NCBI GenBank assembly: GCA_023457355.1
Contig: JAEWLW010000033.1
Location: 1-54,436, forward strand
Direction of reading: 5' to 3'
DNA length: 54,436 nt
From: Bacillota bacterium
GTDB taxonomy: Bacteria; Bacillota; Clostridia; Oscillospirales; Ruminococcaceae
The notes beneath the pieces were generated by a model. It made no database searches, was not told the DNA's origin, and worked only from the letters and a program-made list of their open reading frames with translations. Positions 48,177-54,436 of the stretch are shown here, one piece after another. The first letter of the stretch is position 1. The number at the start of each line of letters is the position of its first letter. Made by a program: the position numbers and the translations under genes.

Positions 48177-49358
48177 TTATTCTGTGGCTAAAAAAGCAAG
48201 CGCTGAACGGACGGCAATCTCAATGCCGACCGGTATTGCGTTCTCGTCAGGCGAAAACCCGCCGTTGTGGATGGGATAAAACGGTTTATCAGGGGACTGA
48301 ACGCCCAGCCAGAAGAATGCGCAGGGAACCTTTTCGCAGTAGAACGAAAAATCTTCGCCGCCGAGCGCCGACATTTCCGGCACATGGGCGCCGTCCCCCA
48401 GAACCTCTTTCATGACGCCATGAACCATTTCAGCCATCTCGGCGTCATTGACGGTTGGGGAGTAGCCTCTGAAATATTCAACGTCGCAGCTGCCGCCCAT
48501 CGATTCGGCAACGCCTTTGGCGATCTGTTCAATACGTTCGGGCATTTTATTTCGAACCTCGGGGTTCAGGTTGCGGCAGGTGCCCTCGAGTTTGACCTGG
48601 TTTGCAATGACATTATAACGGTCGCCGCCGTGAATGGTGCCAATGGAAACGACAGCGGCATCGCGCGGGCTGACCTTTCTGGAAACGATGGTCTGGAGCG
48701 CGGTGATAATCTGCGACGCGATTACAATGGCATCAATACCGTCCTCGGGGGCGGAACCATGGCTGCTTTTGCCGTGAACCGTGATATGAAAACGGTCCGA
48801 GGAGGCCATCATGGCACCGTTGCGGATGGCGGCGGTGCCGACGGGGTACTGCGGCCAGACGTGCTGGCCGACCATGGCGTCCACATGTGGATTTTCCAGC
48901 ACGCCGTCGCGGATCATAGGGACGGCGCCGCAATTGAGGACATCCTCTTCAGCGGGCTGGAACACCAGCTTGACACAGCCGGAGAATTCATCTTTCAGCG
49001 AAAGCAGCACATGTGCTGCGCCGAGCAGCATGGCGGTGTGCATATCATGCCCGCAGGAATGTGAAACGCCGGCGTTTTGTGACGCAAAAGGCAGGCCGGT
49101 TGTTTCCTGTATTGGCAATGCATCAAAATCGGCGCGTAAACCGACACATTTGCCGGGTTTGGCACCGTTTATTATAGCGATGACCCCATTGCCGCCCACA
49201 CCGGTGGTGGGTTCAAGGCCCATTTTTCGCAGCGTTTCGGCAATAAAAGCAGCTGTGTGAACCTCTTGGTGACTGAGCTCCGGGTTCTGATGTATGTGAC
49301 GACGATATGCAATAATTTGTTCAGAATAAGAATTTATGATTGTTTTAATGTCCTTCAT
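48177..49358 (-). CDS. M20 family amidohydrolase
   Basis: 393 aa from ATG 49358, with GAAAGGGG upstream. Motifs: RRHIHQNPELSHQEVHTA at the start, SHSCGHDMHTAMLLGAAH near 98-112 and FQPAEED near 130, which give the metal ligands, and a dimerisation domain at about 180-290. This is the HipO/AbgB-like group that frees amino acids from N-acyl forms; substrate unknown. Confidence 0.93.
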   Translation of the reverse strand: MKDIKTIINSYSEQIIAYRRHIHQNPELSHQEVHTAAFIAETLRKMGLEPTTGVGGNGVIAIINGAKPGKCVGLRADFDALPIQETTGLPFASQNAGVSHSCGHDMHTAMLLGAAHVLLSLKDEFSGCVKLVFQPAEEDVLNCGAVPMIRDGVLENPHVDAMVGQHVWPQYPVGTAAIRNGAMMASSDRFHITVHGKSSHGSAPEDGIDAIVIASQIITALQTIVSRKVSPRDAAVVSIGTIHGGDRYNVIANQVKLEGTCRNLNPEVRNKMPERIEQIAKGVAESMGGSCDVEYFRGYSPTVNDAEMAEMVHGVMKEVLGDGAHVPEMSALGGEDFSFYCEKVPCAFFWLGVQSPDKPFYPIHNGGFSPDENAIPVGIEIAVRSALAFLATE

Positions 49359-49385
49359 AAATGTAATACCCCTTTCTTTATATCC

Positions 49386-49414
49386 ATTGTACGGTAAATT
49401 GAGCGGTAGGTCAA
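49386..49414 (-). promoter_or_regulatory. Promoter of the M20 gene
   Basis: TTGACC (49414-49409), 17 bases, TACAAT (49391-49386) on the minus strand. The rest of the 350-base gap up to 49709 holds no gene; a rightward TACAAT at 49613-49618 may belong to the cotransporter gene. Confidence 0.85.
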
Positions 49415-49709
49415 CACAAAAAGCAAGCAAATATGCCAATAAAACGCACTGCAATTTGTCGATGTTTTATAATTTGAAACATCGGCTGCAACAATAGCCG
49501 AAAATTAGATGCAACTATTCCGTCATGTTTTCGGGCAAGGTGAACCGATTGCGTTGAAAAAGTTATAGAAATTCCAGTGTATTTTTATAATGCAACTAAA
49601 GGCCTTTCGTGGTACAATAGAAAAGAACATGTTAAACTTAGGTTTGTACATTGTAAAAGATTAACAATGCAGTGGACAACTGAAAAAAGCTTTAAGAGGA
49701 GCAACATTT

Positions 49710-51494
49710 ATGACCTTCCTTAATCTGATTGCCATGGGTGGCGGTGTCGCGCTCTTTCTGTACGGAATGAGCGTAATGGGCAACGGGCTTGAAAAGATTT
49801 CAGGCGGCAAAATGGAAAAGGCGCTTGAAAAACTGACCGGCAATATTTTGTCCAGTGTGGCGCTCGGTGCCGTCGTTACTGCTGTTTTACAAAGCTCATC
49901 GGCAACAACCGTTATTGTGGTGGGTCTGGTAAATGCCGGCATCATGCAGCTCCGGCAGGCTGTGGGCGTAATTATGGGCGCCAACATCGGCACGACCGTT
50001 ACCGCGCAGCTGATACGCCTTTCCGATATCGACAGCAGCAGTCTGGCGCTCCGTTTTTTTAAGCCTTCCACCCTTGCGCCGCTGGCGGCTATGGTGGGCA
50101 TTGTGATGTATATGGCATCCAAAAAGGCCAAACGCCGTGAGATAGGCCAAATGCTTGTCGGATTTGGCATTTTATTTTCCGGCATGTTTGCAATGGAAGC
50201 GGCGGTTTCTCCTCTGAAGGATTCGCCCGCTTTTGTTAACGCGCTGACAGCCATGTCCAACCCCGTTTTGGGTGTGCTGGCGGGGGCGGTTGTGACCGCC
50301 ATCATTCAAAGCTCCTCAGCGTCGGTCGGTATGCTTCAGGCGATATCCTCCACCGGTGTTCTGCACTTTTCCACGGCCTTCCCCATTATTATGGGCCAGA
50401 ACATCGGCACTTGTATCACCCCCATTCTTTCTTCAATAGGCGCTTCGAAGAACGCCAAACGTTCCGCGCTGGTTCACCTGTATTTTAATATTATCGGCAC
50501 GATGACCTTTTTGATTGTAGCCTACGGCCTGAAAGCGATGTTGGGTGCGCCAAGTTTTTGGAATGAGACGATCGGCCGCACCGGCATAGCCAACTTCCAC
50601 ACAGTCTTCAATGTGGTGGTAACAGCATTGCTGCTGCCCTTCTCCCGCGTTTTGGTGCGGTTGGCTTACGCAAGCATCAAAGACCATGGCGAGGGCGAGA
50701 AATTTAAAGTTCTTGAGCTGCTCGACGAGCGTTTGCTCAAATCCCCCTCCATTGCGCTCCAGCAGTGCGACCATATGATTACGAAAATGGGCGAATATGC
50801 CCAGCAGAATTATTTGGACGGCATTGAACTGCTGGCCAGGTTTGACACGAAGACCGTTGAAAGAATAAACGAGAATGAAAACCTGATTGATAAAATGGAG
50901 GACAAGCTGGAGCATTATTTGATCAAGCTTTCGGCCCAACAGGTTTCGGACGATGACAGCCGCGCCATTTCGACGGCGCTGCATATGGTTAAGGATTATG
51001 AGCGCATCAGCGACTACTGTACAAACCTGATGGAATGCGCCGAAGAAATGCAGTCGAATAATGTGTCGTTCTCTCAGCAGGCGCTTGATGAGTTGGACGT
51101 GTTGATCCGTGCCGTTGATGATGTTCTCACCACGGCTAATCAGGCGCAGCTTTCCGGCAGCAACACGGTTGCCAAGCGGATAGAGCCCCTGGAAGAAACG
51201 ATTGACGCCATTGTTGAGCGTCTTAAAGATATGCACGTCGAACGCTTGAAGATCGGAGAATGCAATATTCACAGCGGCATTGTTTTTCTTGAAATTCTCA
51301 CAAACCTTGAGCGTATTGCGGACCACTGTTCCAATATTGGCCTGAGCATCATCGGCAACAAGGATGACCGCGCACGTTATGAATCTCATGAATATATTAA
51401 GCGTGCGCACGAAGCGGGAGACTCCGACTATGTGGCAAGCTACCAGGGCTATATGGATAAGTACTACAACGCGATTGTCTCCGACTACAAATGA
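49710..51494 (+). CDS. Na/Pi cotransporter with PhoU-like tail
   Basis: 594 aa, ATG at 49710 behind AAGAGGAGC. Two repeated halves each carry the QSSSA motif (Q61 and Q200) and GANIGTT / GQNIGTC segments that form the sodium-phosphate site. Membrane helices run to about residue 320. A PhoU-like helical bundle occupies about 345-570. It imports or balances phosphate; the tail probably controls it. Followed after 77 bases by a PerR gene. Confidence 0.93.
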   Translation: MTFLNLIAMGGGVALFLYGMSVMGNGLEKISGGKMEKALEKLTGNILSSVALGAVVTAVLQSSSATTVIVVGLVNAGIMQLRQAVGVIMGANIGTTVTAQLIRLSDIDSSSLALRFFKPSTLAPLAAMVGIVMYMASKKAKRREIGQMLVGFGILFSGMFAMEAAVSPLKDSPAFVNALTAMSNPVLGVLAGAVVTAIIQSSSASVGMLQAISSTGVLHFSTAFPIIMGQNIGTCITPILSSIGASKNAKRSALVHLYFNIIGTMTFLIVAYGLKAMLGAPSFWNETIGRTGIANFHTVFNVVVTALLLPFSRVLVRLAYASIKDHGEGEKFKVLELLDERLLKSPSIALQQCDHMITKMGEYAQQNYLDGIELLARFDTKTVERINENENLIDKMEDKLEHYLIKLSAQQVSDDDSRAISTALHMVKDYERISDYCTNLMECAEEMQSNNVSFSQQALDELDVLIRAVDDVLTTANQAQLSGSNTVAKRIEPLEETIDAIVERLKDMHVERLKIGECNIHSGIVFLEILTNLERIADHCSNIGLSIIGNKDDRARYESHEYIKRAHEAGDSDYVASYQGYMDKYYNAIVSDYK

Positions 51495-51571
51495 ATAAAC
51501 GACGCGGGTTAATTTTCTGATGTGCTTTGAGAAAGAACAATCATTTCTACGGCTATTAAAAAGGTGATGAC

Positions 51572-51955
51572 ATGAACTATTCAAAACAGCGCGAGCTTAT
51601 CATTGATGCACTGCGGCATACCACTGAACACCCTACGGCCGAAACGGTTTATCGAACGCTTAAGGGGGATTATCCCCGCCTGAGCCTGGCAACGGTTTAT
51701 CGCAACCTGAACCAGCTTTGCGAAACCGGCGTCATCAGGAAACTGCACGTTGCAGATTCTCCGGACCGTTTTGATGGGAACATAGAACCCCACTATCATT
51801 TGTGCTGCAAGGCCTGCAAAAGAGTCCTTGATATCCATGTACCCCAAGAGTATTGGCGGGTTTTGGTCTCGAACAGTGAAGGGCACAACATAGAAGGGTG
51901 CGATGTTATTTTTTACGGCACCTGTTCCCAGTGCCTTGAAGAAAATCAGGCGTAA
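51572..51955 (+). CDS. perR: Fur-family regulator, PerR type
   Basis: 127 aa, ATG at 51572 with AAAAGGTGATGAC. All five metal residues of B. subtilis PerR have matches at a constant offset of 17: H20, D68 (in RFD), H74, H76 and D87. Structural Cys are C79/C82 and C118/C121. Asp at the 85-equivalent favours PerR over Fur or Zur. It senses peroxide by histidine oxidation and represses stress genes. The N-terminus is short. Confidence 0.88.
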   Translation: MNYSKQRELIIDALRHTTEHPTAETVYRTLKGDYPRLSLATVYRNLNQLCETGVIRKLHVADSPDRFDGNIEPHYHLCCKACKRVLDIHVPQEYWRVLVSNSEGHNIEGCDVIFYGTCSQCLEENQA

Positions 51956-51980
51956 AGCAGCGCGGCGCCAACCGCCGGAT

Positions 51981-52012
51981 CAGGCTTTAAAAAGTCCTGG
52001 GCCTGTTTTTTT
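51981..52012 (+). terminator. Probable terminator after perR
   Basis: CAGGC (51981-51985), a 14-base loop region, GCCTG (52001-52005 area) and seven T. Short stem, good T-run. Confidence 0.5.
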
Positions 52013-52264
52013 GGTGATAGTCGTGCATCTGAAAACGTATGGCGGTATTTGATTAAAATTGCATGCAGGCAATGGCTTGTATGCAATTTTTCGTATTGCC
52101 ATAATCTGCTATATTTTGCTTGTTGGTTTTTGTGGAATTTTCACTTTTTTTTCACGCTTTTGTGCTATAATAAAATATCATAACAGTTCTGCGCGGCGAG
52201 ATCGTTTCGGCGACACCCGACTTTTGGCCGCTGCCGTGCAGATGGAATATACAGGGGTGAACCG

Positions 52265-53641
52265 ATGAAATTTTTGGCAGGACTGCTATCGGCTTTATTG
52301 ACGTCGGCCATGCTGGCGCAACTTTGCACCGCAGCCGGGCCCCCGGCCGTCAACTCTGAAACCTATGTGGTCATGGATGTTAAAACCGGCCAGGTGCTTG
52401 CCGCCAAGGGCGCGCATACCCAAATGTATCCCGCCAGTATTACCAAGATTATGACCTGTGCCCTGACACTGGCGCATGGTTCGCCACAGGATGTACATAC
52501 CATGAGCTACGAGGCGACGCACTCGATTGGCTATGGCACCACCCACATTGCGCTGACCGAGGGCGAGCAGGTTTCGGTTGAGGCGCTGTTGAACGCCACC
52601 ATGATAGAATCGGCGAATGACGCGGCCAACGGCCTGGCAGAATACACGGCGGGCAGTCTCGAGGCCTTTTCCGGAATGATGAATCAGAAGGCGGCGGAGC
52701 TTGGTGCAAACGACACTCATTTTATGAATGCGCATGGCCTGCAAGACAAAAATCATTACACCAGTGCCTACGATATGGCGGTCATAACCCGGTGGGCATT
52801 GACTGTCGATGGGTTCAGGGAACTGTTTGGTGCCACGGAATACACCATTCCCCCAACCAATAAGCAAAAGCAGTCGCGCACTTTTGGCACGCATCACCAT
52901 ATGCTGGTTGAATCAAAATATTATTATGAGGGCACCGAAGGCGGCAAACTGGGTTGGACGCCCGAAGCGCAGCACACGCTGGTCACGCTGGCCAGGCGCG
53001 GCGATATGGAACTGATCTGCGTGGTGATGAAAACCAGAACCCAATACGAAAAATATGTGGATACGGCCAAGCTGCTCGATTATTGCTTTGATAATTTTTC
53101 CACCGCCACCATGACGGTGAATCAATACGAAAAAACACCGATAGCCGTTTACGAGGGTGAAGTTCAAACCGGCGAAGTGGTGATACCCGCACAGGAAATC
53201 GATATTATCCGTCCGCCTACAGTGGCCAAGATTGATATCACGTCGCAGCTTATGGCGCCGGAACGTTATCAGGCCGGGGAGGATATTGCCCCATCTGTCA
53301 AGTTTTTTGATCCGGACGGCAACGAACTGGCGGATGTCGCCCTGCAGTGGACGCTTCAGGAGATGCCGGCACAGACGGCTGCAATGCCGGTGGCCGAGCT
53401 TTCCAGCACGGCCGGGCCGCCCCCCAGGATCAGCGCCGGGTTCTGGATAAGAGCGTTTGTGGGCGTTTTGGCGGCCTCCGCTCTGGTTCTGTTCGCCATA
53501 CGCTGGCATAACCTGCGCGTTCTGGAACAGAAGCGTTCATTAAAAAAGGCCAGAAAAAAGCAGGAATGGGAGCGCAAGCGCCAGGAGGCAATGGATGTTG
53601 CACGTGCGGCGAAAGGCTCCTGCGTGCAGCGGCGTTTATAA
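52265..53641 (+). CDS. D-alanyl-D-alanine carboxypeptidase (DacF/PBP5-like)
   Basis: 458 aa, ATG at 52265 behind AGGGGTGAACCG. Signal peptide at about 1-24 (FLAGLLSALLTSAMLAQLCTAAG). Serine active site S58-I-T-K61, S116-A-N118, and a third motif K229-L-G231 where KTG is usual. A PBP5_C-like beta part and a C-terminal membrane helix (about 393-412) with a long basic tail follow. It trims peptidoglycan pentapeptides. The Thr-to-Leu change in the KTG motif may lower activity or change penicillin binding. A TATAAT (52166-52171) may be its -10. Confidence 0.93.
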   Translation: MKFLAGLLSALLTSAMLAQLCTAAGPPAVNSETYVVMDVKTGQVLAAKGAHTQMYPASITKIMTCALTLAHGSPQDVHTMSYEATHSIGYGTTHIALTEGEQVSVEALLNATMIESANDAANGLAEYTAGSLEAFSGMMNQKAAELGANDTHFMNAHGLQDKNHYTSAYDMAVITRWALTVDGFRELFGATEYTIPPTNKQKQSRTFGTHHHMLVESKYYYEGTEGGKLGWTPEAQHTLVTLARRGDMELICVVMKTRTQYEKYVDTAKLLDYCFDNFSTATMTVNQYEKTPIAVYEGEVQTGEVVIPAQEIDIIRPPTVAKIDITSQLMAPERYQAGEDIAPSVKFFDPDGNELADVALQWTLQEMPAQTAAMPVAELSSTAGPPPRISAGFWIRAFVGVLAASALVLFAIRWHNLRVLEQKRSLKKARKKQEWERKRQEAMDVARAAKGSCVQRRL

Positions 53642-53692
53642 ATCAAGCCCAAGGATATACAGGCGTTTAACTTATCAACTTACCCGGAATTT

Positions 53693-53903
53693 TCAGACTG
53701 TCAATAAAGTGGCAGGGACTTCGTAATTTGCATAAAATAAATGCCGTTGCGCCCTCTCCTGTTGCTTCTTACAGAATGAGGGCGTTTTAGGGCGCTGCCC
53801 GGGCCGCTCACATATAGGTGCGCTCGCGGCATAAATGCCCGCTGTGGCGCCAACAAGACCCCGCAAGCTTTTGAAAAGCTTGACCAAAACTTTTGATCTG
53901 TGC
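53693..53903 (-). repeat. Dispersed intergenic repeat, copy B (inverted)
   Basis: Reverse complement matches copy A at 40759-40966 in block order, about 211 bp. It begins (minus strand) with GCACAGATC AAAAGTTTTGG and ends CACTTTATTGACAGTCTGAA. No open frame with a ribosome site. Confidence 0.82.
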
Positions 53904-53923
53904 GATATTTTTTAAAATGTTCG

Positions 53924-53985
53924 TTTTTCGACAGACTGAAAGCCGCCTGTGGTGTACCACAGGCGGCTTTCAGTCTGTCGAAAAA
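53924..53985. repeat. Perfect 30-bp palindrome
   Basis: Arms 53924-53953 and 53956-53985 are exact reverse complements with a 2-base centre. The arm contains CGACAGACTGAA, resembling the GACAG-CTGAA end of the dispersed repeat. It would make a long hairpin in either transcript and lies between copy B and an IS transposase gene. Confidence 0.93.
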
Positions 53986-54039
53986 GGTCCCGTTTAGGCT
54001 GGGCTTTTTCCCATGTATGCGGTAAAATAGAGATGGGTG

Positions 54040-54436
54040 ATGAAGATGTTAAAGCGGGGGAAACTAGATCGCGGCGTGGGGGAAATAGTAGATACAGAAA
54101 GCTTGGTGCCGCAGAATCATCTGCTGAGAAAAATTGATGCGGCAGTAAACTGGGAACAGCTATATGAGATGGTCGAGCCGCTGTACAGCGAGGATAACGG
54201 CCGACCCGGCGTGGACCCGGTGGTGCTGGTGAAGATGGTGCTGATCCAGCACTTGTACGGACTGCCCTCCCTGCGCTGGACAGCGGAGGAGGTAAGGGGA
54301 GGCATCAATTACCGCTGGTTTCTGGGCTACACCCTGCAGGAGGAGACGCTGCATTTTTCCACGGTGAGCTTTAATTTCCGTCACCGCTTCACAGAAGACA
54401 CCGTGAGCCAAATCTTCACATGGATTCTGGAGGAAG
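54040..54436 (+). CDS. IS1182-type transposase, N-terminal part, cut by window edge
   Basis: From ATG 54040 (or 54046, better spaced to GGGTGATG) the frame is open to the window end, at least 132 aa. PQNHLLRKIDAAVNWEQLYEMVEPLYS, then NGRPGVDPVVLVKMVLIQHLYGLPSLR and GINYRWFLGYTL are the IS1182/DUF772 head. The DDE core lies outside. It follows the palindrome at 53924-53985. The element ends were not identified. Confidence 0.9.
   Translation, partial: MKMLKRGKLDRGVGEIVDTESLVPQNHLLRKIDAAVNWEQLYEMVEPLYSEDNGRPGVDPVVLVKMVLIQHLYGLPSLRWTAEEVRGGINYRWFLGYTLQEETLHFSTVSFNFRHRFTEDTVSQIFTWILEE

Noticed and set aside
50433..51584. 383-codon leftward open frame antisense to the Na/Pi cotransporter
   Set aside because: The plus-strand protein has clear QSSSA repeats and membrane segments; the antisense frame has no ribosome site or recognisable domain and is a mirror of biased codon use.

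Overview
The window joins two kinds of DNA. Positions 1-30746 are most of a Mu-like (transposable, contractile-tailed) prophage whose genes run almost entirely leftward. Positions 30747-54436 are chromosome of a low-to-moderate GC Firmicute, most likely a clostridium of the Oscillospiraceae/Ruminococcaceae type. This is inferred from strong AGGAGG ribosome sites, a clostridial probable zinc-ribbon protein, LuxS, a PerR-type Fur protein, a Na/Pi-cotransporter with a PhoU tail, and a lipoprotein-GGDEF/EAL pair. No rRNA, tRNA or CRISPR array was seen.

Prophage, read in the direction of lytic transcription (right to left). The right end carries a phased array of TCCCG decamers and a terminal CA/TG at 30746. 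It lies inside the host mutY gene, leaving only 91 codons of MutY on this side. Next come a rightward XRE repressor (29613-30089) and a divergent early promoter overlapped by an inverted repeat. The early genes follow: small proteins, a Ner-like regulator, the MuA transposase (DDE residues visible), the MuB ATPase, a run of small unknown proteins including a possible SprT-like zinc protease, Gam, GemA/gp16 and Mor. A dyad and a terminator separate these from the late genes: holin-like and spanin-like membrane proteins, terminase small and large subunits, DUF935 portal, F-like head protein, protease/scaffold I, decoration protein, gpT capsid, neck and tail-completion proteins, sheath, tube, a tail chaperone pair joined by a -1 frameshift on A AAA AAG, tape measure, baseplate, and a cassette-like series of tail-fibre genes running off the left edge. 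The left end of the prophage, the rest of mutY and any endolysin are outside the window. No core gene looks broken, so the phage may be active.

Two rightward genes inside the prophage oppose the lytic operons: a small membrane protein (8458-8718) with its own promoter-like site and terminator, and an AT-richer unknown protein (28070-28618). They are cargo (moron) candidates and the best places to look for lysogen-expressed functions.

Host region: a zinc-ribbon protein; a MacAB-like efflux system (adaptor, ATPase, permease) behind a palindromic operator; an M23 peptidase; a ferritin-like protein; LuxS; a cytidylate-kinase-like protein; a MATE exporter; a solute-binding lipoprotein followed by a Cache-PAS-GGDEF-EAL protein; an HD hydrolase with a long structured leader, divergent from an Rrf2 regulator with three cysteines; a DsrE-like protein; an M20 amidohydrolase; a Na/Pi cotransporter; PerR; a D,D-carboxypeptidase; and the start of an IS1182-type transposase at the right edge. 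Two inverted copies of a roughly 210-bp intergenic repeat, each next to strong hairpins, lie at 40759-40966 and 53693-53903.

All functional calls come from reading motifs and from recall of the families; no database search was run.
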